Source of the DNA: Cellulomonas sp. SLBN-39
GTDB taxonomy: Bacteria > Actinomycetota > Actinomycetes > Actinomycetales > Cellulomonadaceae
DNA length: 64,000 nucleotides
Direction: 5' to 3'
Assembly (NCBI RefSeq): GCF_006715865.1
Contig: NZ_VFOA01000001.1
Span: 3,906,001-3,970,000, forward strand
In this document: one piece after another, positions 1 to 8,291 of the stretch
How the letters are laid out: each line of letters starts with the position of its first letter
Numbering within the stretch: position 1 is the stretch's first letter
The notes under the pieces: generated by a model
Databases searched by the model: none
What the model was told of the DNA's origin: nothing
What the model saw: only the letters and a program-made list of their open reading frames with translations
Position numbers and translations under genes: made by a program

Positions 1-681
1 ACCCCCGCGTCGCAGACCGGCCCGCCGCCCGTGTGGGCGAACCCGTTCACGGGGGCGACCGCCCCGGCGAGCGTGCCCGACGAGGTGGACCGTGACCAGG
101 CGGCCCCGGTGCCGAGCGCGTCGAGCACGGCACCGGTGGCCGGCGGCCCGTCGGGCTCCGGTGAGGACGTGTCCTGGCTGGTGGTCGCGCTCGGGACGGG
201 AGTCGGGCTGGTGCTGCTGGCCGCCGCGGCCGGCACCGGCGTGCTGATCGCGCGGCGGGCACGCGTGCAGTCCTACCTCACGCCGGAGCGGGCGTGGGCG
301 ACGCTGCGTCGGCGGCTCGCCCGACGCGGGATCACCTGGTCGGACGCGACCACCGCCCGCACGGCGGCCCTGCGGCTGGAGGACGAGATCGGGCGGCGCG
401 CGTCGGACGTCACCGCCGCCGACGCCGCACGGGCGGCGTTGGCGTCGCTGCTCGCCGCGGTGGAGTCGCAGCGCTACGCGCCGCACGGCCCTGCGCGCGG
501 GGCCCACGGCGTCGCGAGCCCCGGGACAGGTCAGCGGTCCGCCACCCGCGAGACGAGCCAGGCCGGGGGTACCGACGAGCTCGCCGGCTGGGTCGAGACG
601 ATCCGCCTGGCGTGCAGCCGACCGGTCAGCGACCGCCCTCGTGCCGACGCCGGTCCCAGCGCTCCTCCAGCCGGGCCATGA
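1..681 (+). CDS. Transglutaminase-like membrane protein (TgpA type), C-terminal part
   Basis: The reading frame is open to the left edge, so this is the 3' part of a longer gene. Visible are a Pro/Ala/Ser-rich linker, one strong membrane segment (about codons 58-75, leucine/valine/alanine-rich), and a cytoplasmic tail with an ERAWATLRRRLARRGITW stretch like the DUF4129-type tail of actinobacterial TgpA transglutaminases. Those proteins have a multi-pass membrane N-terminus and a periplasmic-facing transglutaminase fold, and often lie next to a DUF3040 gene, as here. The catalytic domain is outside the window, so the family call rests on tail and neighbourhood. The last 56 bases overlap the convergent DUF3040 gene. 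Confidence 0.6.
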   Translation, partial: TPASQTGPPPVWANPFTGATAPASVPDEVDRDQAAPVPSASSTAPVAGGPSGSGEDVSWLVVALGTGVGLVLLAAAAGTGVLIARRARVQSYLTPERAWATLRRRLARRGITWSDATTARTAALRLEDEIGRRASDVTAADAARAALASLLAAVESQRYAPHGPARGAHGVASPGTGQRSATRETSQAGGTDELAGWVETIRLACSRPVSDRPRADAGPSAPPAGP

Positions 682-1027
682 ACCCGGGGCGGCGAGCGGC
701 GGACGGGCGAGCCGTCCGGACCGACCCGTCGGGCTGCACCGTCCCCGTGGGCCCAGAGCGACCGGCGGAGCGTGGCGCGGCGAACGCGTAGGCGACCGCG
801 GCGAACATCACGACGAAGCCGATGGCTCCCAGCCACGGCCTCGTGGTCGCCGCGCCGACGACCAGCAGCAGCAGGCCGACGGCGACACCGGCGCCGGCCA
901 CGACGAACCGCGTCACGGGGCGGCGACCGCCCCGATGGGTGAGCGTGTTCGCGAGCCGAGGGTCGTCGGAGGCCAGCTGGCGCTCCATCTGCTCCAGCAC
1001 GCGCTGCTCGTACTCGGAGAGTGGCAT
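626..1027 (-). CDS. DUF3040 family small membrane protein
   Basis: A 133-residue protein starting MPLSEYEQRVLEQMERQL, the typical opening of actinobacterial DUF3040 proteins (acidic amphipathic N-terminus, then two adjacent membrane helices at about residues 40-80). Family function is unknown; members are small inner-membrane proteins near transglutaminase or DinB-like genes. ATG at 1027 was chosen because it begins the conserved SEYE block and has AGGAG about 14 bases upstream; a longer open frame upstream is an antisense artefact. The 3' end overlaps the convergent transglutaminase-like gene by 56 bp. Confidence 0.85.
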   Translation of the reverse strand: MPLSEYEQRVLEQMERQLASDDPRLANTLTHRGGRRPVTRFVVAGAGVAVGLLLLVVGAATTRPWLGAIGFVVMFAAVAYAFAAPRSAGRSGPTGTVQPDGSVRTARPSAARRPGFMARLEERWDRRRHEGGR

Positions 1028-1062
1028 CCCGACCCCCGTCAACTCCTGTGGACTGTTGGCGT

Positions 1063-1848
1063 TCAGGATAGATCGGCGCACGGGATGGTGGTAGTCGAGC
1101 GTCCTTCTCGTCCCGCCGCGGAGCGGGTGGAACTGCGGCGGGCCACGTCCCGGCCGCCGTCGGGCCCCGCCGGCTCCCCGTGGGGTGCCGGCGGCGACGC
1201 CGGGCGCACCGGGCGGGGGTCGCGGCCCAGCGCGAGGTCGTGCAGCCGGCGCCCCCCGGGCGCCCCCAGCCGACGCTGCAGGTCCGCCAGCGGCGCGTCG
1301 GCGACGTCCCCCACCGTGAGGTACCCGGCGGCCGCCAGCGGGCCGAGCACGCGCGCCGGCACGCCCGGCAGGTCCGCGAGCAGCCGGGGGCGCAGGAAGT
1401 CGGCCCCCGCGGACCGCGGCACGAGCACCACGCCGTCGGGAGCCGCCTCGACCGACGCGAGCTCGGCGACGCACTTGGACGCCGCGACACCGATCCCGCA
1501 GGTGAGCCCGGCGCGCAGCCGCAACCGCTCGCGGACCACCCCCGCGATCCACGTGGGCCGACCCAGGCGGTGCCGGGCGCCCGAGACGTCGAGGAACGCA
1601 CCGCCGTCCCCGGTCGGCTCGACGAGGGCCGTGACGTCGAGCAGCACCCGCCGCACGACGTCCGCGACGTCAGCCCCACTGCCGTCACCCACCCGCACCG
1701 TCCGCACGTGCAGGACGTGGCAGCCGTTCTCGTCCCGCGGGCCGAGGCCGCGAGAACGCCCGCCGGACCAGGACGCGAGGCGGGTGGTCGCGGTGGGGGT
1801 GGTGGTCGCCGCGGCGGACGGCGCCCGGCGCGTGACGAGGGCGGTCAT
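1063..1848 (-). CDS. Degenerate Y-family DNA polymerase (DinB/ImuB-like), catalytic parts missing
   Basis: 261 residues. From about residue 61 it aligns with the middle of DNA polymerase IV: end of the palm (VEPTGDGGAFLDVSG, 76-90), GLTCGIGVAASKCVAELAS (114-132) and the helix-hairpin-helix thumb (FLRPRLLADLPGVPARVLGP, 151-170; ALGRDPRPV, 206-214). The N-terminal palm and fingers with the first metal-binding Asp are absent, and the second motif, normally S-[IL]-D-E-A-F, reads G-D-G-G-A-F, so the catalytic Asp-Glu pair is Gly-Gly. A low-complexity tail replaces the little finger. It cannot be a working polymerase as written: either a decaying dinB or a non-catalytic ImuB-like accessory. ATG overlaps the stop of the HEPN gene (ATGA), so the two are probably co-translated. 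Confidence 0.7.
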   Translation of the reverse strand: MTALVTRRAPSAAATTTPTATTRLASWSGGRSRGLGPRDENGCHVLHVRTVRVGDGSGADVADVVRRVLLDVTALVEPTGDGGAFLDVSGARHRLGRPTWIAGVVRERLRLRAGLTCGIGVAASKCVAELASVEAAPDGVVLVPRSAGADFLRPRLLADLPGVPARVLGPLAAAGYLTVGDVADAPLADLQRRLGAPGGRRLHDLALGRDPRPVRPASPPAPHGEPAGPDGGRDVARRSSTRSAAGREGRSTTTIPCADLS

Positions 1849-2291
1849 CCCGCCGCCCTCCGGCCGGCACCGACGGCGGGGCCGACGCCGGGCGCGCACC
1901 CCAGCGCGGCACGCACCGCGTCGACGAAGTCCTCCGCGGCGCACAGGGTCCGCTCCGCACGCTCGGCCGACACCGCGTCGAACCGGCCCGCGTCGACCGC
2001 CGACCGCAGGCCCGCCGACGCGGCGAAGTACGCCGTCTGCGAGGCGAGCTCGGGCGCGACGACGTCGAGCATGCCCCACACGGTGCGCGGCGCACCACGG
2101 CGCGACGGCCGGCCGCGCTCCGCGACGAGCGCCGCACCCGCGCGCAGGGCCGCCAGGTGCGCGTGCCCGAACGTCTCCCACGGCTCGCCCGAGAACTGGG
2201 CGGCCAGCAGCTCGGCGTCGGCACGTGCCAGCTGCTCCGCGGTCCGGGGCCCGAGCCCTCGCTCCCGCAGCACGACCGCCTCGACCACCAT
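1845..2291 (-). CDS. SAV_6107-type HEPN domain protein
   Basis: A 148-residue, mainly helical protein resembling the actinobacterial SAV_6107 family of HEPN-fold proteins, usually encoded beside a dinB-type gene as here. Landmarks are FSGEPWETFGHAHLAALRAG, the RTVWGMLDVVAPELASQT block and a C-terminal helix around RTLCAAEDFVDAVRAAL. I see no R-x(4-6)-H motif of the RNase HEPN toxins, so nuclease activity is not supported. ATG 2291 has GGAGG seven bases upstream; GTG 2294 directly before it is an alternative. A LexA-type operator lies 41 bp upstream, so the pair is probably damage-inducible. Molecular role unknown. Confidence 0.75.
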   Translation of the reverse strand: MVVEAVVLRERGLGPRTAEQLARADAELLAAQFSGEPWETFGHAHLAALRAGAALVAERGRPSRRGAPRTVWGMLDVVAPELASQTAYFAASAGLRSAVDAGRFDAVSAERAERTLCAAEDFVDAVRAALGCAPGVGPAVGAGRRAAG

Positions 2292-2331
2292 CACGCCACC
2301 TCCACCCTCCGTACCGCCCGGACCACCATGG

Positions 2332-2347
2332 TCGAACACCTGTTCGA
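2332..2347. promoter_or_regulatory. LexA operator (SOS box)
   Basis: A perfect 16-bp palindrome, TCGAAC-acct-GTTCGA, matching the actinobacterial LexA box. It lies 41 bp upstream of the HEPN/Y-polymerase operon and 57 bp upstream of the divergent methyltransferase-like gene, so it could control either or both. Confidence 0.9.
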
Positions 2348-2391
2348 ACCCGTCAACCCCGGGCCCGCACCACGAGGCCCCGCAGGTTCCG

Positions 2392-2397
2392 TACCGT
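2392..2397 (+). promoter_or_regulatory. -10 element, leaderless start
   Basis: TACCGT ends six bases before GTG 2404, the leaderless geometry seen repeatedly in this window. It favours GTG 2404 over GTG 2398. Confidence 0.4.
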
Positions 2398-2403
2398 GTG
2401 CCG

Positions 2404-3312
2404 GTGCCCTCCCGCCGACGCGCCCCATCGTCACGCCGACCACCCACACCCGCGGCGCCGCCGTGGCCGCAGGGGCCGGTGGAGGTCGCGACCGGCACGG
2501 CGGAGGTCGTCGTCGACCCCGCGCGGCCCCGGTCGGCGACGCTGCTGGTCAACGGCGTGCCGAGCTCCTACGTCGACCTCGACGACCCGGGGCGGCTCGA
2601 CTTCGAGTACATGCAGCAGATGGCGGCGGTGGTCGACGCGCTCGTCGACCAGGACGACGCCGGCGCGACGGCGGCACCGGGCCCGGACGTGGTGCACCTC
2701 GGCGCGGGTGCGTGCGCGCTCGCGCGCGCCGTCGGGCACCGGCACCCCGCGGCCCGGCAGGTGGCGGTCGAGCTCGACGGGCGCCTGGCCGAGCTGGTGC
2801 GGGCCTGGTTCGCGCTCCCCCGCGCGCCCCGGCTGCGGATCCGCGAGGGCGACGCCCGCACCGTGCTGGCGGGCATGCGGACCGCGAGCGCCGACGTCGT
2901 GGTGCGGGACGTGTTCGCCGGCGACCGCACGCCGGAGCACGTCACGACGGCGGGCTTCGTGGCGGACGTGGCCCGGGTGCTGCGTCCGGGCGGGGTGTAC
3001 CTGGCCAACTGCGCCGACCGCCCCCCGCTGGCGCTGGCACGCGCGGAGGCCGCGACAGTCGCCACCGCGTTTGCGCACGTCGCGCTCGTGGCCGAGCCGG
3101 CGCAGCTGCGCGGGCGCCGCTACGGCAACATCGTGCTCGTCGGCACCGACGACCCCGGGCTCCTCGACGACGCGGGCCTGGCCCGGACGCTGCGCACGCT
3201 GCCCGTGCCCGCACGGATGCTGACGGGCGCCGAGCTCGCGGCCTTCGTCGCGGACGCCCCCGTGCGCGAGGACCCCGCCGACCCGCCGACGGCCGGGGCG
3301 TCAGAGACCTGA
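2404..3312 (+). CDS. Spermidine-synthase-like SAM-dependent methyltransferase-fold protein
   Basis: About 302 residues. The core resembles spermidine synthases and actinobacterial single-domain relatives: an N-terminal beta region ending LDFEYMQQM, the nucleotide-binding glycine loop DVVHLGAGACALARAVG, an acidic strand end AVELDGRLAELV, EGDARTVLAGM, and DVVVRDVFAG where the catalytic Asp region would be, then RVLRPGGVYLANC. No membrane transporter module is fused. Polyamine or other SAM-type substrate is not determined; many such proteins are annotated spermidine synthase without proof. The start rests on a -10 hexamer six bases upstream; alternatives are GTG 2398 and 2479. The LexA box upstream is shared with the divergent HEPN operon. 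Confidence 0.75.
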   Translation: MPSRRRAPSSRRPPTPAAPPWPQGPVEVATGTAEVVVDPARPRSATLLVNGVPSSYVDLDDPGRLDFEYMQQMAAVVDALVDQDDAGATAAPGPDVVHLGAGACALARAVGHRHPAARQVAVELDGRLAELVRAWFALPRAPRLRIREGDARTVLAGMRTASADVVVRDVFAGDRTPEHVTTAGFVADVARVLRPGGVYLANCADRPPLALARAEAATVATAFAHVALVAEPAQLRGRRYGNIVLVGTDDPGLLDDAGLARTLRTLPVPARMLTGAELAAFVADAPVREDPADPPTAGASET

Positions 3313-3351
3313 CGTCCCGGCCGACGGCCGGCGCCGCTCAGGACGCGCCGC

Positions 3352-3555
3352 TCAGAGCGGACGCACCTGCTCCGCCTGGGGACCCTTCGGGCCCTGACCC
3401 ACCTCGAACTCGACGCGCTGCCCCTCGTCGAGGCTGCGGTAGCCCTGCGCGTCGATCGCCGAGTAGTGCACGAAGACGTCGGGACCGCCGCCGTCCTGCG
3501 CGATGAAGCCGAAGCCCTTCTCGGCGTTGAACCACTTGACCGAGCCCTGTGCCAT
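3352..3555 (-). CDS. cspA: Cold-shock protein CspA
   Basis: A complete 67-residue cold-shock domain: [18 protein letters not shown] contains the RNP1-like motif KGFGFI and DVFVHYSAI the RNP2-like motif. Such proteins bind single-stranded RNA/DNA and act as RNA chaperones. Length and sequence are normal for actinobacterial CspA. ATG 3555 is preceded by a purine-rich GAGGGACGG. The gene is alone; the 180 bp upstream contain a 9-bp hairpin that would lie in its 5' leader if transcription starts far upstream. Confidence 0.97.
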   Translation of the reverse strand: MAQGSVKWFNAEKGFGFIAQDGGGPDVFVHYSAIDAQGYRSLDEGQRVEFEVGQGPKGPQAEQVRPL

Positions 3556-3655
3556 GTCCGTCCCTCGCTCGCCGCGACCGGGCACCTCGCCCGGCCGTCG
3601 TCGCTGCGCCGAGGCACGCCGGGGATGCGGGTCTGCCCCGCCCACCGCCCACGAC

Positions 3656-3676
3656 GCGCGTGCCGACGGCACGCGC
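3656..3676 (-). other. Hairpin in the cspA upstream region
   Basis: Perfect 9-bp inverted repeat GCGCGTGCC with a 3-base loop, about 100 bp upstream of the cspA start. It could be a structured cspA leader (leaders of cold-shock genes are often structured) or chance in GC-rich DNA. Confidence 0.3.
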
Positions 3677-3734
3677 CGCGCCGCTGCGACGCCCGGAATC
3701 CTCGCACGGGAACGTGATCTGCGCCACGGCTGGT

Positions 3735-3772
3735 GGACCGGTGTCCCGGACCGGCGTCCGGGACACCGGTCC
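3735..3772 (-). terminator. Strong stem-loop after the PAC2 gene
   Basis: Perfect 17-bp inverted repeat (arms 3735-3751 and 3756-3772, CGGC loop) starting 20 bp beyond the PAC2 stop. There is no T-run, usual for actinobacterial terminators. It separates the PAC2 gene from cspA. Confidence 0.75.
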
Positions 3773-3791
3773 CGCGGCGGCGCGGACCGCG

Positions 3792-4736
3792 TCAGGAGCC
3801 GGGCGCCCCGCCGTCGTCGTCGGCCTGCTCGGCGAGGAAGCGCTCGAGCTCGGCGCCGATCTCGTCGGCCGTGGGCAGGTCCGTCGCACTGGCCAGGAGG
3901 CTGGTGCGACCGGCGCTGCGGGTGAACGCGTCGTACTGCTCCTCGAGCGCCTGGACCACGGCCGCGACCTCGCTCGACCCCGTCACCTGCCGCTCCACCT
4001 CCAGCAGCGTCTCCTGCGCGGCCGGCTCGAGCGCCGCCAGCCGCAGGTCCAGGCCCGTCGCGCGCTCGACCTGCCGCAGGCCCTCCAGGCCGGCCGCGGG
4101 GTACTGCGACTGCGCGAGGTAGTGCGGCACGTGCACCGCGAAGCCGATCGCGTCGTGCCCCTCCTCGCCGAGCCGCAGCTCGAGCAGGGCGGCCGCGCTC
4201 GCCGGGACCTGCACGGTGCCGAAGAACGACGTGTGGTCGGCCACGAGCTCGGCCCGCGTGGCGTGCGCGGTGACCGACGTCGGCCGCGTGTGCGGCACAC
4301 CCATGGGCACCCCGTGCAGCCCGACGACGAGCGGCACGTCGAAGCGCTCGACGAGCTGGCGCACCGCCGCGACCCAGCGCTCCCACTGCACGTCCGGCTC
4401 GGCGCCGTGCAGCAGCAGGAACGGCGTGCCGTCGCCGTCCTCGAGCAGGTCGACGGCCAGCTCCGGCGCCTCGTAGTCCGTCCACCGCGTCGAGTCGAAC
4501 GTGATGGTCGGGCGCCGGGAGCGGTAGTCCACCAGCTGGTCGACGTCGAACGTCGCCAGGCGCTGCGACGGGGACGTGCCCACCAGGTGCTCGACCGCCA
4601 CCTGCCCGGCACCGCCCGCGTCGACGAACCCGCGCACGGCGTGCACGAGCACAGGTCCGGGACCGCCGGCGGCCCGCGCGCTCACGCGCTCGGCCACACC
4701 TGCGTCCACGTCGTAGAGGCTGCGAGGATCCAGCAT
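3792..4736 (-). CDS. PAC2 family protein
   Basis: 314 residues matching the PAC2 (proteasome assembly chaperone 2) family of actinobacteria: [11 protein letters not shown] at the start, [16 protein letters not shown], the [12 protein letters not shown] block (about 70-81), [28 protein letters not shown] and the C-terminal helical part with [13 protein letters not shown]. In eukaryotes PAC2-fold proteins chaperone proteasome assembly; the bacterial role is not established. ATG 4736 has a GGAG site. The gene lies downstream of the phosphatase/kinase/regulator genes on the same strand, about 100 bp away, and ends in a strong terminator. Confidence 0.9.
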   Translation of the reverse strand: MLDPRSLYDVDAGVAERVSARAAGGPGPVLVHAVRGFVDAGGAGQVAVEHLVGTSPSQRLATFDVDQLVDYRSRRPTITFDSTRWTDYEAPELAVDLLEDGDGTPFLLLHGAEPDVQWERWVAAVRQLVERFDVPLVVGLHGVPMGVPHTRPTSVTAHATRAELVADHTSFFGTVQVPASAAALLELRLGEEGHDAIGFAVHVPHYLAQSQYPAAGLEGLRQVERATGLDLRLAALEPAAQETLLEVERQVTGSSEVAAVVQALEEQYDAFTRSAGRTSLLASATDLPTADEIGAELERFLAEQADDDGGAPGS

Positions 4737-4833
4737 GTCGCTCCGTTCGCCGTCGTCGTGCTCGCTGCAACGCGGCGGAGGGCCCCCGTCTTCCCGGGCG
4801 GGGCGTGCGGGACGTCACCCCGCACGCCCGGCG

Positions 4834-5271
4834 TCAGCGCGACGGGAGCCGGACGACCTCGACGAAGAACTCGTCGATCTGGCGGACCACGTCGATGAAC
4901 CGGTCGAAGTCCACGGGCTTGGTGACGTACGCGTTCGCGTGCAGGGAGTAGCTGCGGACCACGTCCTCCTCCGCCTCCGACGTCGTCAGCACGACGACGG
5001 GGATGGCCCGCAGCCGCTCGTCGGACTTCATGGCCTCGAGGACCTCGCGCCCGTCCATGCGGGGCAGGTTGAGGTCGAGGAGGACCAGGTCCGGGGTCGG
5101 GGCGTCGGCGTGCTCGCCCTGCTTGCGCAGGAACTCCAGCGCAGCGACGCCGTCCTGCACGACCGACAGACGGTTGCGGACCTTGTTGTGCTCGAACGCC
5201 TCGCGGGTCATGAGCACGTCGCCCGGGTCGTCCTCCACGAGGAGGACGTCGATGATCTTCTGGCCGTCCAC
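4834..5271 (-). CDS. Single-domain response regulator (Rcp1 type)
   Basis: 145 residues forming one receiver domain: acidic pocket LLVEDDPGD (11-19), phospho-acceptor Asp66 in [12 protein letters not shown], Thr near 96 and Lys118 in AYVTKPVDF. The PGDV and DLNLPRMDG features are typical of Rcp1-like regulators that pair with CHASE/phytochrome-type kinases. No DNA-binding output domain is present, so it signals by protein contact or phosphotransfer. GTG 5271 overlaps the kinase TAG stop by one base (TAGTG), so it is translationally coupled and is probably that kinase's partner. Confidence 0.93.
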   Translation of the reverse strand: MDGQKIIDVLLVEDDPGDVLMTREAFEHNKVRNRLSVVQDGVAALEFLRKQGEHADAPTPDLVLLDLNLPRMDGREVLEAMKSDERLRAIPVVVLTTSEAEEDVVRSYSLHANAYVTKPVDFDRFIDVVRQIDEFFVEVVRLPSR

Positions 5272-6857
5272 TACTGCTCCGTCCCACCGGCGTCGGGCCG
5301 GTCGTCGTCCGGGACCGGCAGCAGCAGGCGCACGGTCGTGCCCTCGCCGTCGGTCTCGGGGATCCAGATGCGACCGCCGTGGAACTCGACGATCTTCTTG
5401 CACAGCGCCAGGCCGATCCCGGTGCCCTCGTACAGGTCCTTGGGGTGCAGGCGCTGGAAGATGACGAAGACCCGCTCGGCGTACTGCGGGTCGATGCCGA
5501 TGCCGTTGTCGCGGCAGTCGACCTCCCAGCCCTCGTCGACCCGCCGGGCGCCGACGTGCACGTGCGGTGCACGGTCCGGGTGGCGGAACTTCACGGCGTT
5601 GCCGACGAGGTTCTGGAAGAGCTGGACGAGCAGGGCCTCCTCGCCCCGCACGGTCGGGAGCGGGTCGTGGGTGACCACCGCGCCGGTCTCCTCGATGCGC
5701 GCGCCGAGCTGGTCGACCGCGCGGTCGAGGGCCGCGCCGAGGTCGACGTCGACGACCTCGCCGCCGACGCGCCCCACCCGCGAGAAGCCCAGCAGGTCCT
5801 GGATGAGCCGCTGCATGCGCTTGGCACCGTCGACGGCGAAGTCGATGTACTGGTCGGCGCGCTCGTCGAGCTGGCCGCCGTACCGCTTCTGCAGCAGCTG
5901 GGTGAACGAGGCGACCTTGCGCAGCGGCTCCTGCAGGTCGTGCGACGCGACGTACGCGAACTGCTCGAGGTCCCGGTTGGAGCGCCGCAGCTCCTCGGCC
6001 TGCTCCGCGAGCCGGTCGTGCGCCGCCTCGACCTGCGCGCGGGAGACCCGCAGCGCGTCGAGCTGGTCGACCAGGGTGCGGCGCATGTGCTCCACGTCGC
6101 CCGCGAGGGCACGCAGCTCCCCCGGCCCGTCGACGTCCACGACGTGGCTGAGGTCGCCGCGCGCCACGGCGCGGCTGGCGCCGCCGAGCTCCGCGACCGG
6201 GGCCAGCACCCACCGGCGCAGCGCGAGCCAGAGGGTGATGCCCGCCGCGGCGGCCGCGACGACCAGCAGCGCCACGATCGTCGCCGACAGGGCCGTCCAC
6301 CTCTGGAGCTCCTCCATCGCGGCGAGCCGGTCTGCCCGGAGCTGGGCGAGGTAGGACTCGATCGGTGCGCGGGCCTCGTCGAAGAGCACACGGCCGGCCT
6401 CGATGTCTTCCGGAGCCACCGACGTGGTGCCGTCGGCCCGGACCTGGGCGACGAGAGGGTCGGCGAACTGCGCGCGCCAGGTGGTCGCCGCGTCGGCCGC
6501 CGCCCGGGCGTACGAGACGAGGTCCGCGTCGGCGTCGGCGGCCTCCAGCCGCTCGGCCAGGACCTGGAAGTCCTGCTCGGACGTCGTCGCCCGCTCGTAC
6601 GGCTCCAGCGTGACCTCGTCGCCGGTGAGCGCGAAGCCGCGGACCGCGGTCTCGGCGTCGACGAGCTGGACGTAGGCGGTGTCGGCATCGGAGATCGCGT
6701 CGAAGTACACCTCGGTGACGACCCGCTGCAGCTCGACCTGCCGGGCGAACACGAGACCGGCCACGACGACGACCACGCCGAGCACCGCCGACGCGGCCGC
6801 GAGCAGCAGGGTCAGCCGACGACGCAGCGTGGACCGCGGGCGCGGTGCAGCGCTCAC
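5271..6857 (-). CDS. CHASE3-HAMP sensor histidine kinase
   Basis: 528 residues. A first membrane helix (about 14-38) is followed by a CHASE3-like extracytoplasmic region (about 40-188), a second helix (191-213), HAMP (about 214-268), a coiled coil, and a HisKA domain with phospho-acceptor His306 in [14 protein letters not shown]. HATPase motifs follow: N-box [22 protein letters not shown] and [14 protein letters not shown]. It should autophosphorylate and pass phosphate to the response regulator encoded next. GTG 6857 overlaps the stop of the upstream phosphatase gene (GTGA). The signal sensed is unknown. Confidence 0.95.
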   Translation of the reverse strand: MSAAPRPRSTLRRRLTLLLAAASAVLGVVVVVAGLVFARQVELQRVVTEVYFDAISDADTAYVQLVDAETAVRGFALTGDEVTLEPYERATTSEQDFQVLAERLEAADADADLVSYARAAADAATTWRAQFADPLVAQVRADGTTSVAPEDIEAGRVLFDEARAPIESYLAQLRADRLAAMEELQRWTALSATIVALLVVAAAAAGITLWLALRRWVLAPVAELGGASRAVARGDLSHVVDVDGPGELRALAGDVEHMRRTLVDQLDALRVSRAQVEAAHDRLAEQAEELRRSNRDLEQFAYVASHDLQEPLRKVASFTQLLQKRYGGQLDERADQYIDFAVDGAKRMQRLIQDLLGFSRVGRVGGEVVDVDLGAALDRAVDQLGARIEETGAVVTHDPLPTVRGEEALLVQLFQNLVGNAVKFRHPDRAPHVHVGARRVDEGWEVDCRDNGIGIDPQYAERVFVIFQRLHPKDLYEGTGIGLALCKKIVEFHGGRIWIPETDGEGTTVRLLLPVPDDDRPDAGGTEQ

Positions 6858-8071
6858 GGGGCCCACCCCAGGAGCACGACGGCCGTGTCGTCGACGAGGT
6901 CGCCGCCGTGCCGCTGCCGGACCTCGGCCAGGAGCCGCCCCAGGAGCGGGTCGTCGCCGTCGGGCGCCGCGTCGTCGAGGGTCACGGGCGGCGTCAGGGT
7001 GGCGTCGGACACGGCGCGCAGGCCGTCCTTGCCGAGCCGCGCGCCGCCGTCGCCGACCGTCGCCTCGAGGACCCCGTCGGTGTACAGCAGGACCCGCCAC
7101 CGGGCGCCGAGCTCGAGGCGGGCCGGCGGCCACCCACCGCCCACGGGGATGCCGAGGGCCCGCCCGCGCGCGCCGGCGGGCAGCAGCGTCGCGGGCGGCC
7201 CCACGAGCAGGGGAACGGGGTGCCCCGCGAGGTACAGGTCCGCGGTGCGCCGGTCGGGCGCGACGGCCAGCATCGAGACCGTGGTGAAGACCTCGGGCCG
7301 GGCGCGCTCGGCCACGAGGACGCGTTCGAGCAGGCCGAGGACCTCGTCGGTGGGGACGTCGGCGAGCACGAGGGTCCGCCAGGCGGTGCGGAGGGTGGCC
7401 CCCAGCGCCGCCTCGTCGGGCCCGTGGCCGCAGACGTCGCCGACCATCGCCAGGACGGTGCCGTCGGGTCGTTCGACGACGTCGTAGAAGTCGCCGCCGA
7501 GCAGGCCCTCGCGGCCCGCGCGGTAGGCGACCCGCACCTCGAGCCCGGTGTCGTTGAGCACGGGGCGGGGCAGCAGGGCGCGCTCCAGCCGGTTCGTCTC
7601 GGCGGCGCGGACCAGGCTGCGGTACAGCGCGCGGTCGGTGTCCTCGAGCCGGCGGCGCTGCACGGCGTAGCGCACCGAGCGGGCGATCGCCTCGCCGTCG
7701 ACGTCACCCTTGACGAGGTAGTCCTGCGCCCCCGCGGCGACGGCGTCGAGCCCGGCGCCGGCGTCCGTCAGGCCGGTGAGGACGACGACCGGAGGGCTGC
7801 CCGCCGTCAGGAGCCGCTCGAGGGCGCCGAGGCCGGTGGCGTCGGGCAGGCCGAGGTCGAGCAGCACGCAGTCGGCGTCGAGCTGCGTCACGGCCTCGTC
7901 GAGCGAGCGCACCCGCACGAGGGCGCCGTCGAGCCCGACGTCGCGCAGGTGCTCCGCCACGAGCAGCGCGTCGCCGTCGTCGTCCTCGACGAGCAGGACG
8001 CGCAGCGCTGGTCCGGTGCCGGGGTGCACGGGTCCGCGCACGGGGTCCGACGTGGCCGCCGAGGTGTCCAC
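6854..8071 (-). CDS. Receiver-SpoIIE (PP2C) phosphatase
   Basis: 405 residues: an N-terminal receiver ([13 protein letters not shown] at 22-34, Asp72 in [12 protein letters not shown], Lys in DYLVKGDV), a short linker, then a SpoIIE/PP2C domain with metal-binding [15 protein letters not shown] and YTDGVLEAT motifs. Proteins of this RsbU-like build dephosphorylate anti-sigma-factor antagonists, with the receiver controlling activity. It is first in a tightly overlapping three-gene operon with a CHASE3 kinase and an Rcp1-like regulator, suggesting a phosphorelay feeding partner switching; no anti-sigma or antagonist gene is nearby. GTG 8071 has GGAAGGA five to six bases upstream; longer starts have no site. 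Confidence 0.92.
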   Translation of the reverse strand: MDTSAATSDPVRGPVHPGTGPALRVLLVEDDDGDALLVAEHLRDVGLDGALVRVRSLDEAVTQLDADCVLLDLGLPDATGLGALERLLTAGSPPVVVLTGLTDAGAGLDAVAAGAQDYLVKGDVDGEAIARSVRYAVQRRRLEDTDRALYRSLVRAAETNRLERALLPRPVLNDTGLEVRVAYRAGREGLLGGDFYDVVERPDGTVLAMVGDVCGHGPDEAALGATLRTAWRTLVLADVPTDEVLGLLERVLVAERARPEVFTTVSMLAVAPDRRTADLYLAGHPVPLLVGPPATLLPAGARGRALGIPVGGGWPPARLELGARWRVLLYTDGVLEATVGDGGARLGKDGLRAVSDATLTPPVTLDDAAPDGDDPLLGRLLAEVRQRHGGDLVDDTAVVLLGWAP

Positions 8072-8205
8072 GACCGTCCTTCCGCTCGGGGGTGGCACGA
8101 CTCTAGGGCCTGCGTCGGGGTGCCGCGGTCCCTGGTCGCGCGCCTGCGGGCCGCGCGTGCACCCGTGCGGCGGCGCCGTCGTCGCCGGGGGGACGCGGCG
8201 GGGCG

Positions 8206-8211
8206 GATAAT
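8206..8211 (+). promoter_or_regulatory. Possible -10 element upstream of the HelD/HelR-like gene
   Basis: GATAAT, unusually A/T-rich for this DNA, 80 bp upstream of the helD-like start; transcription would begin near 8218. No good -35 is visible. Confidence 0.35.
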
Positions 8212-8291
8212 GGACGGCCGCCGCGCGGGCGCACCCCGAGGGGTCCGGCCCGGCGGCGTTCGAGCGACGGTCGTGGACGGGAGACGTGCCG

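Noticed and set aside
1845..2291. HEPN ribonuclease toxin
   Set aside because: The R-x(4-6)-H active-site motif is not visible and the neighbour is not an antitoxin type.
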